A DNA stretch of 64,000 bases from JAUIIK01 sp963709995. Lineage in GTDB: Bacteria > Chloroflexota > Chloroflexia > Thermomicrobiales > CFX8. The stretch covers positions 1 to 64,000 of the forward strand of contig CAVPYN010000003.1 of assembly GCA_963709995.1 (NCBI GenBank). Direction: 5' to 3'. Position 1 is the stretch's first letter. Each line of letters opens with the position of its first letter. Below, one piece after another: positions 45,750 to 57,788 of this stretch. The position numbers were made by a program, and so were the translations under genes. The notes beneath the pieces are model-generated. The model did not search any database and was not told the DNA's origin. It saw nothing but the letters and a program-made list of their open reading frames with translations.

Positions 45750-48700
45750 TTGAGCAGGCTCGATTTGCGGTTTCTCGGCGTCGCCAGGTTGGAGCTTGAT
45801 GGCCAGTCGATCAGTCTTCGACGGCGGCATTCTCTCGGGTTGTTCGTCTATCTCGTGCTCACTGGAGTTCCACAGCCTCGGGAAGCAATCTCCACGCTGT
45901 TGTCCGGCGACGTGCCGGAGGAAGTGGCGCGGAAACGGCTACGGAATGCGCTGGCGGATCTGAACTAGCATGGATTGGGCGCGTTCATCCAGGCTGACCG
46001 GCAGACGATCGCATTTGACGCTAAACAGTCGCATACCCTGGATGTCTCAATTCTCGACACGCTTGCTGCTCCTGGCGCGACGCTGGATCCCGATGCTCTT
46101 GAGTGGGCCTCCGGCCGGTGCGATCGGGAGCTCCTGGCCGGCCTCTCGCTCAGAGAAGCCCCGCTCTTCGAATCGTGGTTGCTCGTTGAACGGGAGCATC
46201 GCCAGCAACAGCTATTGCGGGTCGCTCACCAGGCACTCGATCAGCACCTCTGGAACGGACGCCTGAATGAGGGCATCGACCTTGCCCGTCGCCTCTTGCA
46301 AGTTGATCCGTGGCAGGAGAGTGTCCATCGTCAGATGATGCGGCTGCTGGCCCGGAGCGGCCAGCTCACCTCAGCGCTGGAGCACTACCGGCGTTGTCGT
46401 CAGGAGCTCGTTGGCGCGCTCGGGATCGAGCCGCAGCCCGAGATGGTCGCGCTCTACGAGCAACTGCGGGCCGAGCCTCAGCCCCCGCGTACCAATCTTC
46501 CCGCTTTCGGGCGGAGAATTGAGCAACATCATCAGGAGAGATGAGGATCTGGCGCGAACATCGTCGCGATTGCTCGATCCGGAATGCCGGCTGCTGACGC
46601 TGGTTGGCTTTGGCGGGAGCGGCAAGACCACGCTCGCCCTGGCTGTCGCTAACTCTCTGGTCGCTCCGGCGTCGATCGCTGAAGACCACCCATTCGCTGA
46701 CGGCATCTTCCGGGTTGATTGCCGGAGCATCTCGATCCCCGGGCCGGATGCGGAAGTTGAGGACACTATCGAGCGGCGTATCGTGACGGCAATCGGCCTG
46801 AGCATCGGGCTGGTCTTCTATGGCGACCTGGACCGGCTAGATCAGGTGGCAGCTTACCTGCAGCCCAAACGCTCGCTGCTGCTCCTCGACAACCTGGAAC
46901 ATCTCGCGGGCGGAGCGGCGGCGCTCACCAGGCTTCTCGACCGGGCACCTGGAATTACGATCCTGGTCACGTCCCGGGTTCCATTGGGAGCTCCGGAAGA
47001 GTGGCTGATTCGTGTGGGTGGTCTCCAACTGCCGCAGGGTGTGGTCGACCTGGAGCAAGCCCCGGCCAGCCAGTTCTTCCTGCGCGAAGCTCGACGGGCA
47101 GATGTGCAGGTGGCGGAGCCCGATGCGCCTCACGTGGTCAGGATCTGCTCGCTCACCGGTGGGCTGCCCCTTGCCCTCAAGATCGCGGCCGGCTGGCTGC
47201 ATGTATTATCCATCGAAGACATCGTTCACCAGCTCGAAACCGGTGGTTCATTGCTTGCCGACGAAGTGAGTATCGAGGGTGATCGACAGGTTAGCATTCG
47301 CGGGCTGCTGGATTCGGTCTGGTTGAGCTTGCCATCGCGCGAACGGCGAGCGTTGCGGCGCCTGGCGATCTTTCCCGGTCACTTCGAGCAATCAGTGGCC
47401 GAAGCGATCGGTGTCAGCTTGCCAGATTTACTGGCGTTGAGCCGCCGTTCGCTTGTTGACCGCGAACCTGATGGCCGCTACCTGTTGCATCCGTTGGTGA
47501 GACTCTACGGTGCCGACCTGCTTGCCCAACGACCGGATGAGGACCCTGAGGTTCACCAGCTTCACGCTGGCTATTACGCCCGATTCGTGGCGCCAGAATT
47601 CCCCCGACTCTTTCAGCGCCCGGAATCTCATGCGCTGATGGCTGACCAGCTCTCGAGTATTCGCGTGGCTTGGACATGGGCTGTTGAATCTCTGGATCTC
47701 ATCTTGTTGGCTGATCTTGTGGACGGCATGGCCGTCTGGCATCTTCAGTCCGGGCTTCACCGGGAGTGGTGCGATGCGCTTGAGGGTGCGATCAATCGGG
47801 TGCGCGCAGCAACCCAAGTTCAGGCTGGCCCGGAATTGTTTGCGATGTTGGGCCGGCTACTGCTTGCCGAGGCAGACGCGTTGCATTGGCAAGGTGAGAT
47901 GTCGCGCAGCTATGCGTCGCAAAGTGGAGCCTGGGATTGTGTGCGACTTGCGGAGGATGACGAGCTTGCCGCGCGTTTCAAGCACAGTCGTGGCCGGACC
48001 CTCCATTTCGATGGAGATCCCATCGCTGCCCTCGAGATGCTGGAGCAAGCGGGGTCGCTTGCCCGTATCGTCCAGGCGCCGCGCGTCGAAGCAGAGAGTT
48101 TGTTGGCAGGCAGCTTCATCCTGGCTGATCTTGGCCGATACGCTGATTCGAAAACCCTGCTGCTGCAAGCAGAGGATTCGTTTCGAACGCTTGGAGACCG
48201 GCTTTCACAGCTCAGGACGAAGCTCCATTCGGCCCGTCTCCGCGCCGCTCTGGGCGATTTTTCGAACGCGAAGATTGATCTTGAACGATGCCTCGTGCTG
48301 GCGGGATCGTTCGTCAATCGACCGGTCGAAGGATGGATTCATCTGTACCTGGGATTTGTCTGTGATACAGGCTTTGGTCGCCATCGAGAGGCTGGGGAAC
48401 ACTTTCAACGCGCACATCGCGCGGTGGAGGACGCCAGCGATGTGCACTTCGCTGGTTCTCTCCTTGGCGCGGAGGGCCGCAACGCGCTGCACGTGGGCGA
48501 GTTCGCGCGGGCGGGCGCGCTCTTGAGCCATTCTCTCGATTTTGCCGTCCAGTCAGGCACGCCATCGTCTCTAACTCGCGCTCACCATGGCCTTGGACAG
48601 CTCGCGCTGCAGTTTGGAGACCTGGCCGGCGCGGAATCCCGAGCGCGGCATGCTGTGAATCATGCGAACGACTCCGGCCGGCAGTTTGAGCTTGCCCAGG

Positions 48701-49185
48701 CGCTCATTCTCCTGGGCCAGGTGCAGGAACAACTACTGCTGCGATCAGAGGCTACGGCGTCGTACCAGCGCGCCTCTGAGATCGCTGAGGCAATCGGGAT
48801 GCCCTACCTCGGTTGTGAGGCGTCAACCGGGCTGGCGAGCGTGGAGCTCGCGTCAGGGGACCCGCACCGGGCGGCGAGCCTTGCCGTTGAGAGCCTGCGA
48901 TATCTGAGGGAACAGTCACTTGCGGGTTGTGATCAGCCGGAGTGGGTGGCGCAAGCTTGCTGGCGAGCGCTCAGCGCTGCTGGAGATCCCAACGCCCAGG
49001 TTGCGCTCCAGTATGGCGCTGAACTTCTGGAGCAGAGAGCCGCGGGGCTTCCGGCTTTCCAACGTGAGCGCTATTTCAGCGCCTATCCCGCCCGTGTCAG
49101 TCTCGTCTCACACTGGCGCGAATTCGATCCGGAGCCTATCGCTATTGGCCAGGATCGATTTGTTCGCCGGCATAGTTCGAGATAA
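45750..49185 (+). CDS. BTAD / NB-ARC / TPR regulator (AfsR/SARP type), in-frame stop and one frameshift
   Basis: This protein of about 1145 residues has three parts. Residues 1-245 are an OmpR-like DNA-binding domain plus a BTAD domain (FESWLLVEREHRQQQLLRVA, LARRLLQVDPWQESVHRQMM, RLLARSGQLTSALEHYRRCR, QELVGALGIEPQPEM). Next is an NB-ARC ATPase with Walker A TLVGFGGSGKTTLALAVANS, Walker B RSLLLLDNLEHL and GGLPLALKIAAGWL. The last 550 residues are TPR-like. An in-frame TAG at 45966-45968 splits the first domain, and a frame change near 46513 (one extra C) joins BTAD to NB-ARC. The start is TTG 45750 without a clear ribosome-binding site. Such regulators switch on secondary-metabolism or stress genes in actinomycetes; the target here is unknown. 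Confidence 0.85.
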
Positions 49186-49329
49186 CCCGTCTATAGATGT
49201 AGGGCAAGGCAAGTCGCATGCGCTGTTCATTTGACGTTTCCGAGAGGTCTGAGCCGATTCTGAGACGGAACTGCTTCATCGTTCAAGACGAAAACTGAAG
49301 AAGATTCGCCTCGCGATTCGGCACTCCTA

Positions 49330-49356
49330 ACACGATCGGGAACGGCCCGATCGTGT
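49330..49356 (+). terminator. Hairpin after the BTAD regulator gene
   Basis: Arms ACACGATCGGG (49330-49340) and CCCGATCGTGT (49346-49356) are perfect complements around a 5-base loop. It lies 145 bases after the regulator stop and before the transporter gene, with a TTGTTTT run starting 8 bases after it. Confidence 0.6.
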
Positions 49357-49450
49357 AGAACCCTTGTTTTGCGTATTCTGGACTGATTGAGAGTAGTTTC
49401 TGGCCCAGTTCCTGCCCTCCGAATTGAACACTCAGAATTCCGTTCCAGAG

Positions 49451-51175
49451 ATGGCCCCGGAGACGACAGGCCGGCTGGAAATGCCGGTGTCCTGGTTGCC
49501 GATGCTGATCATTGCCCTTGCCCAGATTCAAATGGCGTTCAATGTCAGCGCGCTGATCATGTCGATGGGCTCGATTGTCGACGATTTTGATACATCGCCG
49601 ACGGTCGTCGGATCGGGGCTCGTCGTGTATTCGCTGTTCGTTGCCGCCTTTGTGATGCTCGGCGCAAAGCTCGCGGCTATCGCCGGCGCGCGGCGAATGT
49701 TCATGGCTGGCGTGCTGATCCATGGACTGACGATGGGGCTAATGGCCGTCAGCACCGGTCCGGCAATGATGCTCTTTGCACAGGCCGCCGCCGGCCTAGC
49801 GGCAGCCGCGCTGGTGCCAGTCCTCGTCGTCATGATCGCGGTGCATTATCGCGGCGCCCAGCAAGAACAGGCGCTAGGCCCGCTTGGCGCTGCCCAGGCA
49901 ATCGCCGGTGTCATGGCTTTTCTCATCGTGGGTTTGATGAGTGTGCTGGTGGGTTGGCGCTGGTCGTTCGGGATGCTGGTCGGTCTCGGCGCGCTGAATC
50001 TGTTGCTATCCACGCGGTTGAAACCGGTCGCACGAGAACCCGATGTGCAGATCGACTGGGTGGGAGCGTTTCTGGCCGCGGCCGCCGTCATGCTCGTCAG
50101 TCTCGGGTTCAATGGCATAAATTCCTGGGGGCTACTCGTCGCGAAAGCCGACGCGCCGGTCGATATCCAGGGCTTTTCTCCGGCGTTGTTTCTGATCGTT
50201 TTCGGGGTCATGTTTGGCCAGGCATTCTTCGTCTGGTTACGCCGGCGGCGGGAAGCCGGGAAATCGCAACTCTTTGCCCTGGAGGTGCTCGACACGCGCG
50301 AGGAGCGCGCGGCAACCTTCTCGCTGTTGATCATCGCTGCGCTGGGTCCGGCGGTGAACTTCCTGATTCCACTTTACATCCAGATCGTTCAGGGGCGTTC
50401 CAGTTTGCAGACAGCGGTCGCGATGATTCCCTACTCGCTCGCCATTTTCGCGTCGGCCACTTTTGTCGTGCGCCTCTATGGCCGGCTGGCGCCGCGGCGA
50501 ATCGGACAGGTGGGATTCCTGGTCACTGCTGTTGGGCTAGTGTTTCTGGCCTACGTCATCCAGAATGATTGGGGAACCCCTCTGGTCATTCTCGGGCTGG
50601 TCATCGTTGGACTGGGGGAGGGAGCGTTGTTGACGCTCTTCTTCAACGTCCTCGTTTCCGCGTCGCCAAAACGGCTTGCCGGTCACGTTGGCGCGCTGCG
50701 AGGCACCGTTAACAACCTTGCAACCGGGCTTGGCACAGCCCTTGCTGGCGCGCTGGCCGTTGCCTTGCTGGCCTCGTTGATTGTGGCGAGTATCGAGAGC
50801 AATCCGACCATTCCACCCTCGCTGATTCGACAACTCGACCTCGACAATGTCGATTTTCTAACGAACGAGCAGGTCGAGGATGCGCTCGAAGAGACGACCG
50901 CGACACCCTCCCAGATCGAAGAAGCTCAACGGATCAACGAAGATACTCGCCTGGAAGCGCTAAAGGTTTCGTTCCTTTTTCTGGCAGCGGTGTCCTTACT
51001 CGCCGTTGTTCCGGCCAGCGGCGTGCCGCCCTATCGACCTGGAGAGATACCGAGCGAACACCTCGCGGGGATTGCTGAAGACGGAGATGATTTCGATGAG
51101 GATACACAAACCGACAGCGGAACGATCCCGGTCCTGTCTGACCGGGCCTTGCAAGGAAAGGGCCATTCACCATGA
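49451..51175 (+). CDS. Major facilitator superfamily transporter (DHA2-like)
   Basis: This membrane protein of 574 residues has about 14 helices. Helix 1 starts WLPMLIIALAQIQMAFNVSA, the segment GSGLVVYSLFVAAFVMLGAK, LAAIAGARRMFMAGVLIHGL is motif A-like, and LGLVIVGLGEGALLTLFFNV lies in the second half. Helices 13-14 are at the C-terminal side, and about 60 acidic residues follow the last helix. The pattern is that of DHA2 drug:H+ exporters. It is the first gene of a cluster with peptidases and overlaps the next gene by ATGA, so it may import or export a peptide or glutamate derivative; that is inference. The ATG at 49451 and a TTG at 49424 both lack a good ribosome-binding site. Confidence 0.85.
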   Translation: MAPETTGRLEMPVSWLPMLIIALAQIQMAFNVSALIMSMGSIVDDFDTSPTVVGSGLVVYSLFVAAFVMLGAKLAAIAGARRMFMAGVLIHGLTMGLMAVSTGPAMMLFAQAAAGLAAAALVPVLVVMIAVHYRGAQQEQALGPLGAAQAIAGVMAFLIVGLMSVLVGWRWSFGMLVGLGALNLLLSTRLKPVAREPDVQIDWVGAFLAAAAVMLVSLGFNGINSWGLLVAKADAPVDIQGFSPALFLIVFGVMFGQAFFVWLRRRREAGKSQLFALEVLDTREERAATFSLLIIAALGPAVNFLIPLYIQIVQGRSSLQTAVAMIPYSLAIFASATFVVRLYGRLAPRRIGQVGFLVTAVGLVFLAYVIQNDWGTPLVILGLVIVGLGEGALLTLFFNVLVSASPKRLAGHVGALRGTVNNLATGLGTALAGALAVALLASLIVASIESNPTIPPSLIRQLDLDNVDFLTNEQVEDALEETTATPSQIEEAQRINEDTRLEALKVSFLFLAAVSLLAVVPASGVPPYRPGEIPSEHLAGIAEDGDDFDEDTQTDSGTIPVLSDRALQGKGHSP

Positions 51176-52560
51176 CGAGCGCAGTTGATGACGCGCGCGA
51201 ATATTCACGCTCACAGGCTGAGCGCTTTCGCCAGGAGCTGTTCGAACTCCTGCGCATTCCCAGTCTCAGTGGCGACCCGGCGCACGCCGCCGACATAAGA
51301 CGGGCCGCCGAGTGGCTGGAGCAACACATGTACGGGCTCGGCCTGGATAACGTCCAGATCATGCCGACGGCCGGGCATCCGGTTGTCTACGGTGAGTGGC
51401 TGGGCGCCGGGCCAGACAAACCGACCGTGCTGGTCTACGGGCATTACGACGTTGTCCCGGCGTCCATTGAAGATGGCTGGGATACGGAACCCTTCGAGCC
51501 AGTCGAAAAAGACGGCAAGATGTACGCGCGCGGCGCGGCGGACGACAAGGGACAGCTGTTTATTCACGTCAAGGCGCTGGAGTCCTATCTCAAGACCGGG
51601 GGCGCGGCGCCGGTGAATATGAAATTCTTCCTCGAAGGCGAGGAGGAGATTGCTTCTCCCAATCTCGCTCCATTTCTCAAGGAGCACCTGGATCTGCTCC
51701 GCGCGGATGTGTGTGTGATCAGTGACTCGTCGATGCCGACTATGGATGAACCTGCCATCCTTCATAGCTTGCGAGGAATGACCTACATCGAGGTTGAGGT
51801 GCATGGCCCCTCGGAGGACCTCCACAGTGGCTTCTGGGGTGGCGCTGTTCACAACCCTGCTCTTGCCCTCGTCGAAATCATCTCGCGGCTTCATAACGAC
51901 GACGGCAGTATCGCCGTGCCGGGCTTTTACGACGACGTCGTGCCGCTTACTGATGAGGAGCGGGTTGAGGTTGCCAAGACCGCGATCAGCGACGCGCAGT
52001 TGCTGGAGGCGACTGGCGCGCCAGCCGTTTGGGGTGAAGCGGCCTACACGATTAAAGAGCGCGTTTCGGCCCGCCCGACGCTTGAGATCAACGGCATGGG
52101 GAGTGGCTGGACCGGCCCGGGACCGAAGACGATCATTCCGGCCTCGGCGATGGCGAAGATCAGCTGCCGGCTGGTTGGGAATCAGGATCCAGACACGATT
52201 TACGAGCAGATCCGGGACTACATCGAAACGCTGACCCTGCCAACGGTCACTGTCGAGGTCAGGCTCCTGACGACCGGTGAACCGGCACTGATCCCATTCG
52301 ACTTGCCCGAGATGCGGGCGGCTGCGAGGGCCTATGAGCGCGGCTGGGGCGCGACGCCGGCATTCACTCGCGGCGGTGGAAGCATCCCTGTCGTCGCGGA
52401 CATCTACAACCTGATGGGTATTCCGGTGGTGATGATGGGCTACGGCCTCGATGACGACGGCTTACACGGGCCAAACGAGCGCCTGACGATCGAGATGTTC
52501 CATCGCGGCATCGAAACAGCAATCGTCTACCTTGAGGAACTCGCGCTTTTGCCGCACTAA
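51172..52560 (+). CDS. M20-family dipeptidase
   Basis: This 462-residue zinc peptidase has TVLVYGHYDVVPASIEDGWD with the first metal His and Asp, YARGAADDKGQLFIHVKALE with the bridging Asp, FFLEGEEEIASPNLAPFLKE with the Glu pair, VISDSSMP, and LHGPNERLTIEMFHRGIETA with the last His. The lid domain has GPSEDLHSGFWGGAVHNPAL, the usual signature of M20 dipeptidases of the CNDP/PepV-like group. It starts inside the stop of the transporter gene (ATGA). Next gene is glutaminase, 6 bases downstream, so the two enzymes are co-expressed. Confidence 0.9.
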   Translation: MTSAVDDAREYSRSQAERFRQELFELLRIPSLSGDPAHAADIRRAAEWLEQHMYGLGLDNVQIMPTAGHPVVYGEWLGAGPDKPTVLVYGHYDVVPASIEDGWDTEPFEPVEKDGKMYARGAADDKGQLFIHVKALESYLKTGGAAPVNMKFFLEGEEEIASPNLAPFLKEHLDLLRADVCVISDSSMPTMDEPAILHSLRGMTYIEVEVHGPSEDLHSGFWGGAVHNPALALVEIISRLHNDDGSIAVPGFYDDVVPLTDEERVEVAKTAISDAQLLEATGAPAVWGEAAYTIKERVSARPTLEINGMGSGWTGPGPKTIIPASAMAKISCRLVGNQDPDTIYEQIRDYIETLTLPTVTVEVRLLTTGEPALIPFDLPEMRAAARAYERGWGATPAFTRGGGSIPVVADIYNLMGIPVVMMGYGLDDDGLHGPNERLTIEMFHRGIETAIVYLEELALLPH

Positions 52561-52566
52561 GGGGAT

Positions 52567-53577
52567 GTGAATCTTGTGACATCGTTGCCCGCCGCTCAGA
52601 ATCCAATTTCGACTGGTCACCTGCCGATCCCCGAACAGGTTCGAAGGTTGATGTACGAGGCGCACGAGCGCTTTCGCGCCAACGACGAGGGGAACAACGC
52701 GGACCATTATCCGGCGCTTGCCGCCGTGCCGCGACATCTCTTCGGGCTGTGTATTGCCGGGATTGATGGCGCGATCTACAGCGTCGGTGACGCCGAATAC
52801 CCCTTCACGATCATGAGTGTCTCCAAGCCTTTCGTGTTTGCGCTCATCTGCCAGGCGCTTGGGGCGGATGAGGCTCGCGAGCGGCTGGGCGTCAACGCTA
52901 CCGGGATGCCATTCAATTCGGTGATGGCGTTCGAAATGAGCGCGGACCGGTTGACGAATCCGATGGTCAACTCTGGCGCGCTGGCAACAACCAGCCTCGC
53001 GCCCGGCGCGACCGTGGAGGAGAAGTGGGAGTTTATTCATCAGGGACTGTCACGATTCGCCGGCCGTGAACTTGAGCTAAACACTGAAGTATATGAGTCC
53101 GCGTCAGCGACCAATCATCGTAACCGCGGGATCGCCCGATTGCTCTACAGCTATGATCGGCTCTATTCTGAACCTGTTGAGACCACGGACCTGTACACAA
53201 GGCAGTGTTCGCTCAATGTCACCGCCAGGGATCTTGCCGTGATGGGCGCGACCCTGGCTGATGGAGGCGTAAACCCGATCACGAGGGAATCCGTGATCGA
53301 TGCCGGGCATTGTCCGGGGATCCTCGCCGTCATGGCGACCGCGGGGCTTTATGAGACGTCCGGCGCCTGGCTCTACGACATCGGCTTGCCGGGGAAGAGC
53401 GGTGTTGGCGGCGGGATCGTCACGATCACCCCGGGCAAAGGAGGACTGGGCGTCTTTGCGCCGCCGCTTGACGCTGCGGGTAACAGCGTCAAAGGCCAGT
53501 TGGTGGCCAAGTTTCTTTCCGAACGCCTGGGTCTGAACCTGTTCGCGTCGAAGCCAGCCGTCTCGCCCGCTGACTAG
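52567..53577 (+). CDS. glsA: Glutaminase A
   Basis: This enzyme hydrolyses glutamine to glutamate and ammonia. The beta-lactamase-like fold is shown by FTIMSVSKPFVFALICQALG (catalytic SxxK), SVMAFEMSADRLTNPMVNSG, and YESASATNHRNRGIARLLYS with the conserved Tyr-Glu and Asn, then YTRQCSLNVTARDLAVMGA. The C-terminus reads GLPGKSGVGGGIVTITPGKG with the KSG-type triad motif. The 336 residues agree with the family. Two GTG starts are possible, 52567 and 52576; the second is spaced better from AAGGGG. Between two peptidase genes it probably turns released glutamine into glutamate. Confidence 0.92.
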   Translation: MNLVTSLPAAQNPISTGHLPIPEQVRRLMYEAHERFRANDEGNNADHYPALAAVPRHLFGLCIAGIDGAIYSVGDAEYPFTIMSVSKPFVFALICQALGADEARERLGVNATGMPFNSVMAFEMSADRLTNPMVNSGALATTSLAPGATVEEKWEFIHQGLSRFAGRELELNTEVYESASATNHRNRGIARLLYSYDRLYSEPVETTDLYTRQCSLNVTARDLAVMGATLADGGVNPITRESVIDAGHCPGILAVMATAGLYETSGAWLYDIGLPGKSGVGGGIVTITPGKGGLGVFAPPLDAAGNSVKGQLVAKFLSERLGLNLFASKPAVSPAD

Positions 53578-53650
53578 AAGGAGCTAGAACCAAATCCGTG
53601 ATTGCCGTCGCCGATGTTCTTGCCGTCGATAAGACAAGGAAGACGATCTG

Positions 53651-54911
<1,261 letters not shown>

Positions 54912-54986
54912 ACGGATTGGGAGTAGGTGTGGCGAATGAAGAGAGACTCCCGGCTCGCCGGACCGATTCATTGGGGGTGGCTAACC

Positions 54987-55015
54987 GTAGAGACGTGCCG
55001 CTGGCGCGTCTCTAC
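54987..55015. repeat. Dispersed palindromic element, copy 1
   Basis: Arms GTAGAGACG (54987-54995) and CGTCTCTAC (55007-55015) are exact complements, and the centre carries GCC / GGC, giving a nearly continuous hairpin. It lies between pepT and the abgT-like gene. A very similar element, read on the other strand, is at 63538-63565, so this is a repeated unit and not a gene-specific signal. Confidence 0.65.
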
Positions 55016-55082
55016 CAGCATCATTGCATTCGCGTTTGTCCGCACCATGATTAATCCGGGTTAGAGAACAAGGACCAGATCA

Positions 55083-56786
55083 ATGAATGATGCCAACGCG
55101 GTTGATCTAAACGAAACGGCCCCGCCGGAGGAGAGCGAGTCCCGTTCTCTAACCCAGCGAATTCTCGACGGCATCGAGCGGGCCGGCAACAAGGTTCCCA
55201 ATCCGGTCATGATGTTCGTCTACCTGATCGTGATCGTGATCGTGATCGTGCTATCGGCGATTCTGGATCTGGCCGGTGTCAGCGTCACGGAAGAGATACT
55301 TGTCCCTGTCACGGAGGACGTTGAGGAAATCTACTGGCCTGGTCTCACCACCGAGCCGGACATCATCATTACCGAAAAGGGATATGAGGGCGAGTACGTC
55401 ATCGTCGAGGAGGAAGTCTCGATCAAGAGCTTGCTGACGATCGACGGGCTGCGCTTCATCCTGACCTCATTCGTCGACAACTTCGCCGGTTTCAATGTTG
55501 TCGCCGTGATCTTCGTTGCAATGATCGGCGTTGGTGTTGCCGAGGAGGCTGGGTTGATGGCCGCGCTGATTCGTGGACTCGTCCGCGTGGCGCCGCGACA
55601 GCTGCTGACCTTCATCATCGTCTTCATCGGCGGCCTGTCGAGCGTCGCGACTGACGCTGGTAACTGATCCTGATACCCCTTGGCGCGGCCGCGTTCCTGA
55701 GCGTTGGCCGGCACCCACTAGCGGGCATCGCGGCAGCCTATGCCGGGGTGAGCGCGATCTTCTCGGTGAACATTCTCATCGCCCCGCTGGATGCGCTGTT
55801 AACCGAGATGACCAACGAGGCTATCCAGATCGCCCAGCCCGGCGAATCGATCACGATCACCGCGAACCTGTATTTCGGCATCGTTTCGACGATTTTGATG
55901 GCGATACTGGTGACGATCATCACCGAACGCATTATTGAACCAAGGCTCGGCGCCTTTTCCGCCTCGGATGTCGATGGCACCGAGGGTGAAGGTGGCGCGC
56001 CGGAGGCGGTTGTCGTGGATCCCGAAGGAGAATCGCGTGGTCTGCGCTACTCGCTCTACGTGATGCTTGGCGCGTTCGTTGTGATCGCCGTGATGACCCT
56101 TCCACCGGGCGCGCCGCTGCGTGACCCTGTCGATGGGGCGATCATCGGCAATACGCCATTCATGGATAGTCTGATCTTCTTGATCACGCTGATCTTTCTG
56201 GTGGCCGGCATCGGCTACGGGGTCGGAGCCGGGAACGATCAAGAGCAGCACCGATGTCATCGCCGGTGTCACAAAGACGTTCGCCAGTCTCGGGGGATTG
56301 GTGTTCATGCTCCTGGTGATCAGCCAGTTCATCGCCTACTTCAATTTCAGCAACATGCCGCAGGTTATCGCCGGGGCACTGGCCCATCTGCTTGAACGGG
56401 CCGATGTTGGCCCGACATTGCTGTTGGTTGGCTTTATACTCGTCATTGCTCTGCTCGACATCATCATTCCCGGTTCATTGCCGAAATGGGCGATATTCGC
56501 GCCGGTCTTCATCCCGTTGTTCATTCGCCTGGATGTCGCCCCGCAGACCGTTCTCGCCGCATACCGGATCGGTGATTCGCCGATGAATGTCGTCACGCCG
56601 CTGATGGTCTACCTGCCATTCATCGTGATCGTGGCCCAGCGGTATCAGAAGCAGACCGGTCTCGGCACGATCGTGTCGCTGATGATCCCCTATTCGCTGA
56701 TTTTGCTGGCGCTATGGACGATACTCTTCGTAATCTGGTTCCTGCTCGGCATCCCGCTGGGACCAGGCTATCCAGTGAGTGTCTGA
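55083..56786 (+). CDS. abgT: AbgT-family transporter, two frameshifts
   Basis: This polytopic transporter of about 566 residues belongs to the AbgT family, known for p-aminobenzoyl-glutamate uptake. It starts LTQRILDGIERAGNKVPNPV, a typical AbgT beginning, with helix 1 MMFVYLIVIVIVIVLSAILD. FIVVFIGGLSSVATDAGN-type and LIPLGAAAFLSVGRHPLAG blocks carry the conserved re-entrant motif. The end holds AYRIGDSPMNVVTPLMVYLP and FIVIVAQRYQKQTGLGTIVS, the most diagnostic segment. Frame changes near 55667 and 56232 (an extra A in GGGAACG) are needed. Together with the M20 peptidases and glutaminase it suggests uptake of acylated or peptide-bound glutamate. Confidence 0.88.
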
Positions 56787-56938
56787 TAGGGATTTGGCCG
56801 GGAATCCGTACTCGGATACCGGTCACTCTGGATGTGGCGGTGTAGTCAAAAGAAGATGTGACGCTGGTTGGAATAGTAGCGTGTGGCTGAATCGAATCGT
56901 CTAGTGGGGCCGGGTAGCCCCTCGCAAAAGGAATCGCC

Positions 56939-57730
56939 GTGAATCGAATCCAGTTCTTGCGCCGCGGATGGTTGATCCTGGCAGTTCTGGTCCCGCTGAT
57001 TGCCGTCAGTTGTTCTGGAGGGTCGGGGGATTCGGATGATCTCGAGGATATAGAATGGGAACTGGCCACCTTGAATGGGGCGGATGCCCTGGAAGATACG
57101 ACCGTGGTGTTGGAGTTCGCCAGCGAGGGTCAGATGTTCGGATCGGGAGGTTGCAACCGCTTCATCGGCTCCTGGGAAACCGGCGACGACAATGCGCTGA
57201 CACTGGAACCCGGCGGAACGACGCTTATGGCTTGCCCGGAACCGATCTCCCAGCAAGAACAGGAGTTCCTCAGCGCGCTGTCAGCAACGGCTTCGTTTGA
57301 GATCGATGGGGACGAATTGACGCTACAGGATGGCGATGACAATGAACTGGCGACGATGACGAAGCTTGAGCCTGCTGATCTGACCGGGACGGAGTGGGAA
57401 GCAATCGCAATCAACAACGGCCAGGATGCGGTCGTTGGCCTTGTTGAAGGCACGACGATCACGGCGCTCTTTAATGAGGATGGCACCCTGGCGGGCAATG
57501 GAGGTTGCAACCAGTACAACACCACGTTCGAAGTCGATGGAGACGAGATCTCGATCTCTGAAGGGGTGGCAAGCACCCTCATGGCCTGTGACCAGGCGAT
57601 CATGGATCAGGAGTTGGCACACATACAGGCGATTACGCAGGCCGCAACTTTCGAACTTGGGAGTGATACGCTGGAGTTGAGAGATGCTGACGGCGCGCTT
57701 CTCGTCAGCTACAAACTGGCTGATTCCTAG
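56939..57730 (+). CDS. Lipoprotein with two META domains
   Basis: META-domain proteins (HslJ family) are exported proteins linked to heat or stress; their role is unclear. The protein of 263 residues has a lipoprotein signal: RRGWLILAVLVPLIAVSCSG with lipobox Cys at about 25. Two META units follow: DLEDIEWELATLNGADALED ... GSGGCNRFIGSWETGDD ... LMACPEPISQQEQEFLSAL, then DLTGTEWEAIAINNGQDAV ... GNGGCNQYNTTFEVDGD ... LMACDQAIMDQELAHIQAI. The GGCNxF/Y and MACxxxxxxxE pairs are preserved in both. GTG 56939 has AAGGAA six bases upstream. It follows abgT by 152 bases and is probably separate. Confidence 0.88.
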   Translation: MNRIQFLRRGWLILAVLVPLIAVSCSGGSGDSDDLEDIEWELATLNGADALEDTTVVLEFASEGQMFGSGGCNRFIGSWETGDDNALTLEPGGTTLMACPEPISQQEQEFLSALSATASFEIDGDELTLQDGDDNELATMTKLEPADLTGTEWEAIAINNGQDAVVGLVEGTTITALFNEDGTLAGNGGCNQYNTTFEVDGDEISISEGVASTLMACDQAIMDQELAHIQAITQAATFELGSDTLELRDADGALLVSYKLADS

Positions 57731-57788
57731 CCGGAAGCGCATCGTGATGTATCGTCGTGCTGATCAGGACCGCCCAGGGAGGTAGCCG

